A stretch of 56,193 nucleotides of DNA, from the NCBI GenBank assembly GCA_014860745.1, contig JACZJC010000065.1, forward strand, positions 1-56,193. The letters are read 5' to 3'. The position numbers and the translations under genes were made by a program. Origin of the DNA: Anaerolineales bacterium (GTDB lineage: Bacteria > Chloroflexota > Anaerolineae > Anaerolineales > Villigracilaceae). Under the pieces are notes generated by a model. That model saw only the letters and a program-made list of their open reading frames with translations, made no database searches and was not told the origin of the DNA. Positions 1 to 11,000 of the stretch are shown piece by piece. Each line of letters starts with the position of its first letter. Within the stretch, counting starts at the first letter, position 1.

Positions 1-141
1 GTAGGCCTTGAAATCCGCCTGCCCCATCAAGCCCGCCACTTTCGTGATCGCCGCCGTCAGCGTCGTCTTCCCATGATCGATGTGCCCCATCGTCCCCACA
101 TTCAGATGCGGTTTGCTTCTATCAAATTTTTCCTTCGCCAT
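1..141 (-). CDS. tuf: Elongation factor Tu, N-terminal part (cut by window edge)
   Basis: The first 47 codons of EF-Tu, the GTPase that brings aminoacyl-tRNA to the ribosome, are present; the rest lies outside the window. The translation starts [20 protein letters not shown] and contains the P-loop GHIDHGKTT. The ATG at 141-139 is preceded by an AAGGAG ribosome-binding site about 7 bases upstream. It is the last visible gene of the str operon, 30 bp downstream of fusA. One residue differs from the usual GTIGH (GTMGH). Confidence 0.96.
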   Translation of the reverse strand, partial: MAKEKFDRSKPHLNVGTMGHIDHGKTTLTAAITKVAGLMGQADFKAY

Positions 142-171
142 AATGAAACTCCTTGAATTATGAAAAAACGC

Positions 172-2247
172 TTACGCTTTTAAGATTTCTTCCGCCACCG
201 ATTGCGATACTGGCGCATAGTGGTCAAACTCCATATTAAACACACCGCGTCCCTGTGTTGCGGAACGAAGTTGTGTTGCATATCCAAACATTTCGGCCAG
301 TGGGACCATTGCCTTCACTGCCTGGGCATTTCCGAGACGAACTTCCATGCCCTGAATCAGCCCGCGACGGCTATTGATCTGGCCCATTACATCACCGAGG
401 TATTCCTCTGGTACAACGACTTCAACCTTCATCATTGGTTCAAGCAAAATGGGATTCCCTTTTTGCACCCCTTCTTTGAAGCCCAAAATAGCAGCCATCT
501 TGAAAGCCATTTCACTTGAGTCGACCTCATGGAATGAGCCGTCAAACAAGGTGAGTTTTATATCGACAACGGGGTATCCTGCGAGCACTCCCCCTTCCGC
601 TGCTTCCTTAAAACCCTTTTCAATTGGGTTAATATACTCTTTGGGAATGGAACCGCCCACGATCTTATTTTCAAATACAATGCCGCTTCCACGTTCGCCT
701 GGCTCCATGGAAAACACAACATGGCCGTATTGGCCTTTACCGCCGGATTGTTTGGCGTATTTGTAATTGACTTCCTTGACCATCTTGGTGATCGACTCAC
801 GAAATGCAACGCGGGGAGCGCCGACATTTGCCTGAACTCTAAATTCACGCAGCAGGCGGTCAACAATAATATCAAGATGAAGTTCACCCATGCCCCTAAG
901 AATTGTTTGACCGGAGTCTACATCTGAATTCACATGAAGTGTGGGGTCTTCCTCGGAAAGTTTGCGGAGGGCCTCACCCATCTTTTCCTGATCACTTGAG
1001 CTTTTGGGTTCAATCGCAATGGAAATAACCGGTTCAGGGAAGGAAATCGTTTCAAGGACCAACGCCTTGGAATCGCATAGCGTATCACCCGTGAAACTTT
1101 CTTTAAAACCGAGCACAGCGCCGATATCCCCAGTGCGAATTTCATCCACATCTTCCCGATGGTCAGCGTGCATCCGTATCAAGCGACCTATGCGTTCTTT
1201 TCTTCCCTTTTTTGTTGTGTTCTGAACTGTCTGTCCCTGACTCAAAACGCCGGAATAAACACGAACATAAGCGAGGCGGCCCACGTACGGATCGGTCACT
1301 ATCTTAAATACGAGCGCGCTCAATGGAGCATCATCCTGCGCAGATATTTCAAAGGTATTTTCCGGGTTGCCGGGTTCAGACACCGTGATCACCGGCTTAT
1401 CTTCCGGGGAGGGGAGATAGTCGATCACCGCGTCAAGAAGAATTTGGACACCCTTGTTCTTCAATGAGGAACCGCAAAAAACCGGGGCGGCTTTCGTGGT
1501 AAGAACACCTTTACGAAGCGCAAGCTTGAGCTCATCGATGCTAATTTCCTTAGCTTCAAGGAACTTCATAGTTAGTTCATCGTCAAGTTCAGCGATCTTT
1601 TCCACCATTTTGGCGCGGGCTTCGATGGCTTGTTCTTTCATTTCTTCTGGAATTTCGACGACATGAGGGTCTTTTCCCAGATCATCCTCCCAGATCACCG
1701 CTTTCATAGTAAGGAGGTCTACTGCGCCTTTAAATGTAGCTTCAAATCCAATTGGGATTTGCATCGAGATGGGATTTGCACCTAAGCGATCAATAATCGT
1801 TTCAATCGTTCTGTCATACGAAGCGCCGACGCGGTCCATTTTATTGACAAAACAAATACGAGGCACGCCATAGCGATCTGCCTGACGCCAAACCGTCTCG
1901 GACTGCGGCTCCACACCCTGGACCGCATCAAAAACAACGACGCCACCATCCAAAACACGCAACGATCGCTGAACTTCGGCGGTGAAATCGATGTGCCCTG
2001 GGGTATCAATGATATTGATCTGATATCCCTTCCACTCTGCCGAGACAGCTGCCGAAACGATGGTAATGCCGCGCTCGCGTTCTTGAACCATCCAGTCAGT
2101 TACTGTTGTACCATCGTCAACAGAACCGATGCGGTGGGTCATGCCGGTATAGAACATGATCCGCTCGGTGGTGGTGGTTTTCCCGGCGTCAATGTGGGCA
2201 ATGATGCCTATATTTCGGTATTTTTCCAACGGGTGAACGCGCGACAT
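172..2247 (-). CDS. fusA: Elongation factor G
   Basis: EF-G (691 residues, normal length) is the translocation GTPase that moves tRNA and mRNA through the ribosome and acts with RRF in recycling. The N-terminal GTPase domain has the P-loop [13 protein letters not shown] near residue 17, the switch II motif DTPGHIDF near residue 83 and NKMD near residue 137. Domains II-V follow, including the domain IV stretch [17 protein letters not shown]. It sits between rpsG (41 bp upstream) and tuf (30 bp downstream), the classic str-operon order. The start is ATG; no oddity is visible. Confidence 0.98.
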   Translation of the reverse strand: MSRVHPLEKYRNIGIIAHIDAGKTTTTERIMFYTGMTHRIGSVDDGTTVTDWMVQERERGITIVSAAVSAEWKGYQINIIDTPGHIDFTAEVQRSLRVLDGGVVVFDAVQGVEPQSETVWRQADRYGVPRICFVNKMDRVGASYDRTIETIIDRLGANPISMQIPIGFEATFKGAVDLLTMKAVIWEDDLGKDPHVVEIPEEMKEQAIEARAKMVEKIAELDDELTMKFLEAKEISIDELKLALRKGVLTTKAAPVFCGSSLKNKGVQILLDAVIDYLPSPEDKPVITVSEPGNPENTFEISAQDDAPLSALVFKIVTDPYVGRLAYVRVYSGVLSQGQTVQNTTKKGRKERIGRLIRMHADHREDVDEIRTGDIGAVLGFKESFTGDTLCDSKALVLETISFPEPVISIAIEPKSSSDQEKMGEALRKLSEEDPTLHVNSDVDSGQTILRGMGELHLDIIVDRLLREFRVQANVGAPRVAFRESITKMVKEVNYKYAKQSGGKGQYGHVVFSMEPGERGSGIVFENKIVGGSIPKEYINPIEKGFKEAAEGGVLAGYPVVDIKLTLFDGSFHEVDSSEMAFKMAAILGFKEGVQKGNPILLEPMMKVEVVVPEEYLGDVMGQINSRRGLIQGMEVRLGNAQAVKAMVPLAEMFGYATQLRSATQGRGVFNMEFDHYAPVSQSVAEEILKA

Positions 2248-2288
2248 TCTAACTACTACCTACTCTTCCTAAAGGTTAATTTCAAAAG

Positions 2289-2756
2289 TTAAATACGATA
2301 ATGGGAGAAAGCGCGGTTAGCTTCCGCCATCTTATGGGTTTCATCACGCTTGCGAATCGCTGAACCTGTCTCATTGGCCGCATCGATCAATTCAGAAGCG
2401 AGCTTATCGGAAAATGATTTGCCCGCGCGATCACGGGCGGCGGAAAGAATCCAGCGGATGGCCAATGTTGTCCGACGATCGGAGGAAACCTCCATGGGCA
2501 CCTGGTACGTCGCGCCACCCACACGGCGCGGGCGGACTTCCATCGCCGGACCGACATTCTTTAGCGCGCCATCGAAGACATCCATCGGATTCTTCTCCGT
2601 TCGTTCTTTGATCAAATCCATGGCATCGTAAATTAAACGGGTAGCTGTGCTTTTCTTTCCACTCTTAAGCACATGCTGGACCATTGTCTGAACATTGATG
2701 CTATTAAATCGGATATCGGGAAGGAGTTCCCGCTTCTCAGGTTTTGCTCTACGCAT
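2289..2756 (-). CDS. rpsG: 30S ribosomal protein S7
   Basis: S7 (155 residues, usual length) binds the 3' major domain of 16S rRNA and nucleates assembly of the 30S head. The sequence starts MRRAKPEKRELLPD and contains the family stretches VRPRRVGGATYQVPMEV and the C-terminal HKMAEANRAFSHYR. It lies 21 bp downstream of rpsL with a GGAG sequence before the ATG, so it is co-transcribed with rpsL and fusA. In enterobacteria S7 represses its own operon through the rpsL-rpsG spacer. Here that spacer is too short for such a site, so any feedback would have to use the rpsL leader (inference). Confidence 0.98.
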   Translation of the reverse strand: MRRAKPEKRELLPDIRFNSINVQTMVQHVLKSGKKSTATRLIYDAMDLIKERTEKNPMDVFDGALKNVGPAMEVRPRRVGGATYQVPMEVSSDRRTTLAIRWILSAARDRAGKSFSDKLASELIDAANETGSAIRKRDETHKMAEANRAFSHYRI

Positions 2757-2777
2757 GCTTATTCTCCATCTAATTTA

Positions 2778-3194
2778 TTACTTCGGACGCTTCGCGCCGT
2801 ATTTCGAGCGGGCCTGTTTGCGATTGGCCACACCGGTGGTATCGAGGGAGCCGCGTACGATATGATAACGAACACCCGGAAGATCTTTCACACGGCCGCC
2901 ACGAACCAGCACCACGGAGTGCTCTTGCAGCTGGTGACCTTCGCCGGGAATATAAGCCGTCACTTCAATACCATTGGTTAATCGAACACGCGCAATTTTT
3001 CGTAATGCGGAATTCGGCTTTTTGGGTGTCATTGTACGGACCACGGTACAAACACCGCGTTTCTGCGGTGCGCCCTTATCCTGGCGGAAGCGGCGCTGCT
3101 TGAAACTGTTCAATGTGAACTGCAAAGCCGGGGACTTGCTCTTTGCATTCTTATTTTTTCGGCCCTTGCGGACCATTTGATTTACTGTCGGCAC
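2778..3194 (-). CDS. rpsL: 30S ribosomal protein S12
   Basis: S12 is the decoding-centre protein of the 30S subunit. Family motifs [17 protein letters not shown] and [16 protein letters not shown] are intact, and the lysines of TPKKP are the streptomycin-sensitive type. At 138 residues it is about 14 longer than the E. coli protein: a basic stretch (around [14 protein letters not shown], residues 29-42) is inserted after SKSPALQ. The start codon is GTG at 3194-3192, preceded by CGGAGG; the ATG two bases upstream is in a different frame. It is the first gene of a transcript that starts at its own promoter behind rpoB. Confidence 0.97.
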   Translation of the reverse strand: MPTVNQMVRKGRKNKNAKSKSPALQFTLNSFKQRRFRQDKGAPQKRGVCTVVRTMTPKKPNSALRKIARVRLTNGIEVTAYIPGEGHQLQEHSVVLVRGGRVKDLPGVRYHIVRGSLDTTGVANRKQARSKYGAKRPK

Positions 3195-3244
3195 ATTAGC
3201 CTCCGATTACAAATTCTTTCAAATTTACTGTTTATATTCGCAAG

Positions 3245-3284
3245 AAATGAGACCATCAACAACTAACACCTGATGGCCTCATTT
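3245..3284 (-). promoter_or_regulatory. Long hairpin in the rpsL leader
   Basis: A stem of about 14 bp with one A:C mismatch (3245-3258 against 3271-3284) encloses a 12-nt loop. On the minus strand it is followed only by TTTCTTG, so it is a poor intrinsic terminator. It lies between the rpsL promoter and the rpsL start, so a leader regulatory structure or ribosomal-protein binding site is possible (inference). Confidence 0.5.
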
Positions 3285-3302
3285 GTAGCTGCCAATTGAG
3301 TC

Positions 3303-3322
3303 GAGTGGGGGTAAAGCCACTC
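3303..3322 (-). promoter_or_regulatory. Short hairpin in the rpsL leader
   Basis: GAGTGG and CCACTC arms (6 bp) enclose an 8-nt loop near the 5' end of the predicted rpsL transcript. No U-run follows on the minus strand. Together with the hairpin at 3245-3284 it makes the roughly 145-nt leader structured. Its function is unknown. Confidence 0.35.
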
Positions 3323-3346
3323 TTGCTTTCCGGGCAACGGCTAGTC

Positions 3347-3375
3347 ATTCTATCACGCCGTATAAGTCAAGTCAA
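3347..3375 (-). promoter_or_regulatory. Promoter of the rpsL-rpsG-fusA-tuf operon
   Basis: On the minus strand TTGACT (3375-3370) and TAGAAT (3352-3347) are separated by 17 bp. The promoter begins about 10 bp after the rpoB stop codon, so the str genes can be transcribed independently of rpoB. The predicted transcript start near 3340 gives a leader of about 145 nt. Confidence 0.75.
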
Positions 3376-3384
3376 TAGGAAATC

Positions 3385-6300
3385 CTACTTTTTCCTAGAT
3401 TGATTCTCTCCCAGACTCAGCAGACCGGTGTCATGTTTTGGTGGATGAGTCTTCTCTTCATCCTTACCGAATTTGACTACATCGCCGCCTTCATTGATCG
3501 CCTCCACCGCAAGGCCAAGCGACTGAAGTTCCTTGACAAGAACCCGGAAGGAGGCCGGAATGCTCGGTTCTTCGATCGGTTCACCTTTTACGATGGCCTC
3601 ATAGGTGTTCACACGTCCCTGCACATCGTCAGATTTAACGGTAAGCATTTCCTGAAGGGTATGGGCGGCGCCATAAGCTTCCAACGCCCAAACCTCCATT
3701 TCACCAAAGCGCTGGCCACCAAATTGTGCTTTTCCACCGAGCGGCTGCTGTGTAACCAAACTGTATGGGCCTGTCGAGCGGGCGTGTACTTTGTCTTCGA
3801 CAAGGTGATGCAATTTCAGAATGGTCATCACCCCAACCGTTACAGGCTGGTCATAAGGGATGCCGGTTTTTCCGTCACGCAATGTTTGCTTTCCAAGAAT
3901 GGGAAGTGGAATGCCTTTATCCTTGGCAAGTTCCTGGGCCGTTTCAAAGACTTTATCTTCAGCGATGCGGCGGGTTATGCCGTGTTCCTCCATCCAAAGC
4001 CGTAAACAGGCATGGACGGTCATCTCATCCAATTCGGCGTCGTGATTTGCGACGTCATGATCCTCCAGGAGGATTTCGTCAGGGTTGGCATAGCCCTTTT
4101 CGCGCAACCATTCTTTGGCTGTGGCATGATGCGCATATTCCGTGTCGTTCAAGCTGTAAACATCGTATTTGCGTTTATCCAGCCAATGTTCGAGGTAGAG
4201 GCGGCGGACTTCATCATCATCCTCTATGGAGTTGGCATCGTATTCCTCTTCTTTGATCCATTCCCAGGCGCGTTCGGTGGCTACTTTCCAAGCCTGATCC
4301 AAAATCCAGGCGCGGGCAAGCTCTGCTTCAATCTGTTCCTCACTGGCACCGTCAAAAACAGGGGTAATAGCACGAAACCCCATGCGCTTCGCAGCCCAAC
4401 CAAGATGTACTTCAAGTACCTGCCCAATATTCATACGTCCCGGCACACCAAGCGGATTTAGGATGATGTCAACGGGTGTGCCATCTTCAAGGAACGGCAT
4501 ATCTTCCACCGGAACGACCTTTGAAACAACGCCTTTGTTTCCATGACGCCCCGCCATTTTATCGCCCGCTGTGATCTTTCTGCGCTGGGCAACCGAGACA
4601 CGCACCATCATATCCACGCCTGCGGAAAGGTCAGAATTATCTTCGCGGGTAAACACTTTCACATCAACAACCTTGCCGCGCTCGCCGTGAGGCATTCGTA
4701 AAGATGTATCTTTCACATCGCGTGATTTTTCACCGAAGATTGCGCGCAACAACCGCTCCTCAGGTGTAAGTTCTTTCTCGCCTTTCGGGGTAATTTTGCC
4801 AACAAGAATATCGTTCGGGCCGACCTCTGCACCGATGCGAATGATGCCATTCTCGTCCAAATCCTTGATCGCATCATCACCTACATTGGGAATATCGCGA
4901 GTGATTTCTTCCGGTCCGAGCTTTGTATCACGAGCTTCCACTTCATGCTTTTCGATATGAACCGAAGTAAAGCGGTCTTCCTGTACAAGGCGCTCGGAAA
5001 GCAGGATGGCGTCTTCAAAATTTCCGCCCTCCCATGAAAGGAAGGTGACAACTACATTTTGCCCAAGCGCGAGCTGTCCGCTTTCAGTAGAGGACGAGTC
5101 AGCAATGATATCTCCTGCCTTGATCAACTGTCCCTTAACAACGGACGGCCGCTGGTCGATACAAGTGCTTTGATTGGACCTTTGATATTTACGAAGCTGA
5201 TAAATGCGGTTACCGCTTCGCTTCTCTTTGACCGTTATGCTTGATCCGGTTACCGAGACTACTTCTCCATCTGCCTCCGCCACGACAACCTGGCCAGAGT
5301 CAAGAGCAGCATGGCCTTCCATTCCAGTGGAAACAAGCGGAATTTCGGGACGGACCAATGGGACTGCCTGTGCCATCATGTTGGAACCCATTAGAGCGCG
5401 GTTCGCATCATCATGCTCAAGGAACGGAATCAGCGCAGCGCTGATTCCGACGACTTGATGAGGCGCTACGTCCATATAATCAATGGCTTCCGCGTTGGAG
5501 AACATAAAGCCGGAATGATAGCGGCAGGAAATACGTTCACGGGAGAATTCCTTGCTTTCGGTCAAATTCGCATTTGCCTGAGCAATTGTAAATTTGTCCT
5601 CCGCATCGGCGGAAAGATATTTAACTTCATCGGAGACAAAAGGAACGACACTTACTTCCATATCAAACTTTGCCAATTTCTTGACAGCTTTTGCATCAAG
5701 TAAGGTGCCGGACTTGAAAAGCAGGTCTTCGGATTTTGGATCGTAAACGTCCTCACGCAAAGTACGGCCTTCCAGTCTTTCACTGTCGGACGGGAGAGTC
5801 TTGTACACTCTACGATACGGGGTTTCAATAAATCCATATTCATTTACACGGGCAAAAGATGCCAGACGGCCAATCAAACCAATGTTTGGGCCTTCTGGGG
5901 TCTCGATCGGGCAAATTCGCCCGTAATGGGAATGGTGAACGTCACGAACATCGAAACCAGCACGTTCGCGGCGCAGGCCGCCCGGGCCTAACGCGGAAAG
6001 CGTACGCTTATGGCGAAGTTCAGCCAATGGGTTGGTCTGGTCCATGAATTGCGAAAGCTGAGATGAGCCGAAGAACTCCCGCAAAGCAGCAACAACCGGG
6101 CGGATATTAACCAGGGTAACCGGCGATAACTGCTCCTGGTCACGAATGGACATGCGTTCTTTAATAACACGTTCCATTCGTCTCAGGCCGATACGCAATT
6201 TGTTCTGGATCAACTCCCCTACCGTCTTGACGCGGCGGTTGCCGAGATGATCGATATCGTCCGGGCGTTCCGATCCATTATTGATCTGGATCATGCGGCG

Positions 6301-7284
6301 GATCAATCGAATCACGTCATTCTTTGTGATATTGCGGTGAGGGATCGGGATATTCAGGTCAAGCTTTTGATTTAACTTATAACGACCCACGCGTTCCAGG
6401 TCATAATGTCTTTGATCAAATAACTGCTCTTCAAGGAATTGACGGGCATTATCGAGTGTGGCCGGGTCGCCGGGCCGCATCTTTTTAAAGAACTCAATCA
6501 GCGCCGCTTCGGCGATGGTGTGATTAGACAGGTCCCAATCCGGTTCCTGCTTGATCGTGGAGGCAATGAACATGCGATCAGGATTGTTATCCACATCCTT
6601 GAAAATGGAAAGGATTTCCTCGTCTGTGCCATATTTTACCGGCGTATCCTTAAGGCCATCATTTACGGCAGCCAGGGCGCGCAGGAAAACCGTAATCGGA
6701 ACTGTGCGTTTTCGATTGAATTTTAAAATAATATAATCGGATTTTCGGGTCTCGAATTCCATCCATGCGCCGCGGTCCGGTATCAGCTTGGCCATGGCAA
6801 GGGGGCGGCCTGTGGCGCGGTCCGCGGGAGCCTCGAAATAAACGCCGGGGGAACGAATTAATTGTGACACAACTACTCGTTCTGTCCCATTAACTATAAA
6901 AGTCCCCTTGTCGGTCATTTCCGGGAAATCTCCCAGGAAAATATCCTGTTTGATCGGTTCGGGAACGTCCGTCCCCGCAAGCAGGACAGAAACATATAAC
7001 GGGCTCGCATAAGTGAGGTCCCGTTCAACACATTCTTCAATATTGTGCTTCGGCTCCCCAAACCAATATTTCAGTCCCCATTGCTGAGATTCGGGGCTGC
7101 GACTCGGGAAAAACAATTTCATCCCTTTGTTATACGACTCGATGGGAGATATCTCATGAAAGAGATCCCCCAGTCCCTCCTTTTTTAGTCTTTCAAAAGA
7201 GTCGAGCTGTACTTCTATTAAGTTGGGTAAATCAAGTTTAACGGGAATTCGTGCGTAATTTTTTTGGGGCAAAGAAGATGCCAT
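3385..7284 (-). CDS. rpoB: DNA-directed RNA polymerase subunit beta
   Basis: The beta subunit forms one pincer and part of the active site of RNA polymerase. At 1299 residues it has the family landmarks: the rifampicin pocket ([20 protein letters not shown], then TLSALGPGG), [19 protein letters not shown]-like [14 protein letters not shown], the catalytic-region stretch [11 protein letters not shown], and the C-terminal [20 protein letters not shown]. The rifampicin-contact D, H and S are wild type, so sensitivity is expected (inference). Between about residues 990 and 1130, after [17 protein letters not shown] and before [17 protein letters not shown], there is an acidic insertion of roughly 110-140 residues that most bacteria lack. 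rpoC does not follow; rpsL does. A consensus promoter lies upstream at 7352-7380. Confidence 0.98.
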   Translation of the reverse strand: MASSLPQKNYARIPVKLDLPNLIEVQLDSFERLKKEGLGDLFHEISPIESYNKGMKLFFPSRSPESQQWGLKYWFGEPKHNIEECVERDLTYASPLYVSVLLAGTDVPEPIKQDIFLGDFPEMTDKGTFIVNGTERVVVSQLIRSPGVYFEAPADRATGRPLAMAKLIPDRGAWMEFETRKSDYIILKFNRKRTVPITVFLRALAAVNDGLKDTPVKYGTDEEILSIFKDVDNNPDRMFIASTIKQEPDWDLSNHTIAEAALIEFFKKMRPGDPATLDNARQFLEEQLFDQRHYDLERVGRYKLNQKLDLNIPIPHRNITKNDVIRLIRRMIQINNGSERPDDIDHLGNRRVKTVGELIQNKLRIGLRRMERVIKERMSIRDQEQLSPVTLVNIRPVVAALREFFGSSQLSQFMDQTNPLAELRHKRTLSALGPGGLRRERAGFDVRDVHHSHYGRICPIETPEGPNIGLIGRLASFARVNEYGFIETPYRRVYKTLPSDSERLEGRTLREDVYDPKSEDLLFKSGTLLDAKAVKKLAKFDMEVSVVPFVSDEVKYLSADAEDKFTIAQANANLTESKEFSRERISCRYHSGFMFSNAEAIDYMDVAPHQVVGISAALIPFLEHDDANRALMGSNMMAQAVPLVRPEIPLVSTGMEGHAALDSGQVVVAEADGEVVSVTGSSITVKEKRSGNRIYQLRKYQRSNQSTCIDQRPSVVKGQLIKAGDIIADSSSTESGQLALGQNVVVTFLSWEGGNFEDAILLSERLVQEDRFTSVHIEKHEVEARDTKLGPEEITRDIPNVGDDAIKDLDENGIIRIGAEVGPNDILVGKITPKGEKELTPEERLLRAIFGEKSRDVKDTSLRMPHGERGKVVDVKVFTREDNSDLSAGVDMMVRVSVAQRRKITAGDKMAGRHGNKGVVSKVVPVEDMPFLEDGTPVDIILNPLGVPGRMNIGQVLEVHLGWAAKRMGFRAITPVFDGASEEQIEAELARAWILDQAWKVATERAWEWIKEEEYDANSIEDDDEVRRLYLEHWLDKRKYDVYSLNDTEYAHHATAKEWLREKGYANPDEILLEDHDVANHDAELDEMTVHACLRLWMEEHGITRRIAEDKVFETAQELAKDKGIPLPILGKQTLRDGKTGIPYDQPVTVGVMTILKLHHLVEDKVHARSTGPYSLVTQQPLGGKAQFGGQRFGEMEVWALEAYGAAHTLQEMLTVKSDDVQGRVNTYEAIVKGEPIEEPSIPASFRVLVKELQSLGLAVEAINEGGDVVKFGKDEEKTHPPKHDTGLLSLGENQSRKK

Positions 7285-7351
7285 TCTTCTCTCCTGACTT
7301 GTAGGCTGAAGGATAAAACCATTTTATCTGTCCTTTGGACAGCGACCTAAA

Positions 7352-7380
7352 ATTATATCGAACCTGGAGGAAAAAGTCAA
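7352..7380 (-). promoter_or_regulatory. rpoB promoter
   Basis: TTGACT (7380-7375) and a perfect TATAAT (7357-7352) are separated by 17 bp on the minus strand, 68 bp upstream of the rpoB ATG. No rplJ-rplL genes precede rpoB here; the promoter is back to back with that of the tRNA cluster. Confidence 0.85.
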
Positions 7381-7439
7381 GCAAATTCATTCAATACCCA
7401 TCAATGTTTCAGCTTATGGCATTCCGTTCAACACTATTC

Positions 7440-7469
7440 TTGACAAATACCTACAACTCCGTGTAAAAT
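7440..7469 (+). promoter_or_regulatory. Promoter of the tRNA cluster
   Basis: TTGACA (7440-7445) and TAAAAT (7464-7469) are separated by 18 bp, 28 bp before the first tRNA. This is the expected placement for a tRNA operon promoter. Confidence 0.8.
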
Positions 7470-7497
7470 CACGGACGCTTAACAACAAGACAAACAA

Positions 7498-7570
7498 GCC
7501 GAGATAGCTCAGTTGGTAGAGCACGCGACTGAAAATCGCGGTGTCCCCAGTTCGATCCTGGGTCTCGGCA
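7498..7570 (+). tRNA. tRNA-Phe (GAA)
   Basis: A 73-nt cloverleaf: acceptor GCCGAGA pairs with TCTCGGC followed by discriminator A. The D arm is GCTCAGTTGGTAGAGC, the anticodon loop CTGAAAA reads GAA, and the T arm contains GTTCGATCC. CCA is not encoded. Confidence 0.97.
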
Positions 7571-7599
7571 CTCTCGGCCAGGAAAGTAGGTCGTTCTCT

Positions 7600-7671
7600 G
7601 CGGGCGTAGTACAGTGGTAGTACGTCTCCTTGCCAAGGAGAAGGTCGTGGGTTCGAATCCCATCGCCCGCT
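7600..7671 (+). tRNA. tRNA-Gly (GCC)
   Basis: A 72-nt cloverleaf: acceptor GCGGGCG pairs with CGCCCGC with discriminator T. The anticodon stem TCTCC/GGAGA holds loop TTGCCAA (anticodon GCC), and the T loop is GTTCGAATCC. It lies 29 nt after tRNA-Phe. Confidence 0.97.
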
Positions 7672-7728
7672 CAAATATGGAGGATTGCAGATTGGAATAA
7701 ATTCAGTCGGCAATCCTCGTATATATCT

Positions 7729-7799
7729 GGCGTCGTGGCCAAGTGGTAAGGCAAGGGTCTGCAAAACCCTCATCACGGGTTCAAATCCCGTCGACGCCT
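7729..7799 (+). tRNA. tRNA-Cys (GCA)
   Basis: A 71-nt cloverleaf: acceptor GGCGTCG pairs with CGACGCC with discriminator T. The anticodon stem AGGGT/ACCCT holds loop CTGCAAA (anticodon GCA), and the T loop is GTTCAAATCC. It is the last gene of the tRNA transcript. Confidence 0.97.
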
Positions 7800-7801
7800 C
7801 T

Positions 7802-7847
7802 AACAAATCTCACCCCGAATTTATTCGTTCGAGGGTGAGTTTGTTTT
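7802..7847 (+). terminator. Terminator of the tRNA operon
   Basis: A long inverted repeat (AACAAA-t-CTCACCC against GGGTGAGTTTGTT, extended inward by CCGAA/TTCG) starts just after tRNA-Cys and ends in a T-rich tail. This is a strong intrinsic terminator. Confidence 0.85.
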
Positions 7848-8007
7848 AAGGGCAAAACAAGGTGCGGATTATTACCGGTTTCTGATTTTTGTCTCTCTCT
7901 GGTTGGGATGGCGCGCATTTCTCATCAAATATTAGAGGTCTCCATCAAAGACAAGAAACCTTTCATTATTATAATCTTATTGGCATGGTGTTTTATATAA
8001 AATTGCC

Positions 8008-8013
8008 TATAAT
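8008..8013 (+). promoter_or_regulatory. Possible -10 box before the 1849-residue HD-GYP gene
   Basis: A perfect TATAAT lies 27 bp upstream of the ATG at 8040 in very AT-rich DNA. No good -35 hexamer is seen at 16-18 bp, and no ribosome-binding site precedes the ATG. Apart from the tRNA terminator, nothing else was recognised between 7848 and 8039. Confidence 0.4.
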
Positions 8014-8039
8014 AATTTGAAATTTCAATTTTATATACT

Positions 8040-11000
8040 ATGAGATATTTTCGCCTTTCGACTGAAGCAAGAATCTCCCTTATTTATCTATTAATAGGGG
8101 CAATATGGATTCCACTTTCAGAGGAATTTATTTCCCCTTTCTTTATTAGCTCGGCAAGTTTTACAGCAATCCGAGGGATACAGGATTGGTCTTTAATCCT
8201 TTTAACTACAGGGACGCTTTTTCTGTCATTAAGGGGCACAAAAGGGATACTTAAGACCTCCGGGGATAACCTATCGAATGTCTTTGAGCTTGCCGCTGTG
8301 GGAATCTTTCAATCGTCACTTGAAGGGAAATATATTAAAGTCAATCCAATGATGGCTTTGATCTACGGATATGCCGATCCGGAAGAAATGCTGAACGAGG
8401 TCGATGACATTAACCGACAGGTCCATATATCAATGGAATCTCGACATCGATTTACTGAAATTCTCAATAAGAACGGGTCAGTGGATAAGTTCGAGGCAAT
8501 GAACCTGAAAAAAGACGGCTCGGTCATATGGACGTCCACAAGTGCCCGTGCAGTAAAGGACGAAGACGGGAATATTCTTTATTATGAAGGGTTTGTCATG
8601 GATATTACCAAACGGAAAAGTATCGAAACAAATCTGTTCGAGGCAGAGGAACGGTATCGCCTGCTCGTGGAAAGCCTCCCAGCGGTGATATTTATGGATA
8701 AATTCAACAACGATCAGACGACTCAATATATAAGCCCCCGGATTCTTGATCTGCTTGGATATACTTCCGAAGAATGGTCCAGAGGTGATAATCTTTGGGA
8801 TAACTCCCTTCATCCAGAGGACAGGGAACGTATCCTCGCAGAGGACAAACGAACCAACGAGACTGGGGAACCGTTTCGAGTCGAATATAGAATGCGTCAT
8901 CGAAAAGGACATTATGTCTGGATAAAGGAGGATGCCTCCTTAATAAAAGGTAAGGATGGATTGCCACGTTTTTGGCAAGGGATCCTTTTGGATATTACTG
9001 ACCAGAAGCAAATCGAGGAAACGCTGAAGCGGCGGGACACCATTTTAAAAGCGGTCGGTTTTTCCGCGGAACAATTCTTAAAAACAACGGACTGGGAACT
9101 GATCATCGACACGGTTCTGGCTCAACTTGGCGAGGCGGCCGGTCTCGACCACATTTCGATTTTTAGGAAAGAACAAGAAACGGATTCCTCCATGCCTGCC
9201 TCTCTGGTTCACGAATGGAAGTCCGAGGATTTGGAATTATCCAGCCGACCCCCAACTCCGATAAAAATCGACCTTCATCATGAAGGGTTCTCGCGATGGG
9301 TACAATTTTTCAATGAGGGCAAGACGGTTTTCGGAAATGTTATCGACCTCCCTCCCGAAGAAAGAGAACATTTGCAAAAGCAGAAAATACTTTCAACCAT
9401 TGGTATCCCAATTCAGGTTGGAACAGATTGGTGGGGTTTCATGCGGCTGGATGAATGCAGTACAGAAAGAAAATGGAGCGATGTAGAAATCGAAGCTTTA
9501 CGAGCAGCCGCCAACACACTCGGCACTTCAATAGAGAGGAAGATCTCCGAGGAGGCACTACGACACAGTGAGACAAGTTATCGCGGCCTCTTCAATACGG
9601 TACTGGATGCGATCTATATTCAAGACAGCGAAGGTCGTTTCCTCGACGTCAATGAAGGTGCGGTTCAAACCTACGGTTATTCGAAGGATTATTTTCTAGG
9701 GAAAACGCCTGAATTCCTGAGCGCTCCCGGCAAAAACGACCTGGATAAATTATCCCATTTTGTTCAGCTTGCCTACCGTGGCGAGCCGCAACAATTTGAA
9801 TTTTGGGGCTTGCGCAAGAATGGGGAAATATTCCCAAAGGATGTCCGTCTTTTCAACGGCACATATTATGGGCAAAAAGTTGTTATTGCCGTCGCGCAGG
9901 ATATTACCTTGCGAAAGCAAAGCGAGGAAGCTCTGAAAAATCAATTCAGAGAATTGAGCATCCTCCATTCAGTCGCGTTGATGGAATCCACCGCCAGAGA
10001 TTCGGATGAATTAATCCAACAGGTTACCGATATTATTGGAGATGCCCTGTATTCGGACAACTGCGGTGTTCTCCTGCTCAACGAATCGGCCGATATCTTA
10101 ATACCCCATTCCTCCTATCGAGGCGCTGATATTGCAAATATCGGAGTAAGGTTCCCTATTACAAAGGGTATCGCGGGAGAGGTGGTATCCACGAGGCGTT
10201 CAATTCGGGCAGGAGATGTATCGCTCGAACCGTCCTATTTTGAGGTAACCAGCGGAACCCACTCGGAACTTTGTGTGCCGATCATCAGCGGTTCGAAAAT
10301 CTTCGGGGTCTTAAATGCCGAGAGCAAGATATTGAATGCCTTTACAGAACGGGACGAAAGACTGCTAAACACCGTTGCCGGGGGATTGGCCAATGCGCTC
10401 GAACGGATTCAACTTTTCGGGGCGGAAAGGAAGCGCCGCATGGAGGCGGAAACCCTGCGTGAGGCAACTCTTGAATTAACTTCCAATTTCGAGTTGGATA
10501 AACTCTTCGAAAATATTTTCGCGTCCCTGGCAAAACTGGTTAATTACGATAGTGCGTCCATCGAAATGATCAATCATGGGCACATTGAAATCGTTGCCGG
10601 TAAGAACATCCCCCAGGAATTGATCGGTCATAAATATGATACTGACCTGGTGCGGTGGAACGGGCCGGAGAACTCACGCAAAGCAAGGATCATCGACGAT
10701 GTACTACTGGACAGTCAGTTTATTAAATTCGAACAGACGAGATACATCCGCAGCTGGATGGGTATTCCGCTTCTTGCCAAGGGTTCTATTATCGGTTTTT
10801 TAAACCTGGACAGCCGGACCCCGGGATTTTTCAACGCAGACCATGCCGCCATTGCGCAGACGTTTGCAAACCAGGCGGCAGTTGCGATCGAAAATACACG
10901 CCTATTTAATCTCGAACAAAGCCGCCGGAAGGAAGCTGAGATTCTCAGCCGCGCAACCTCATCCCTGGCAAACATATTGAACATCGACGACCTTTTCGAA

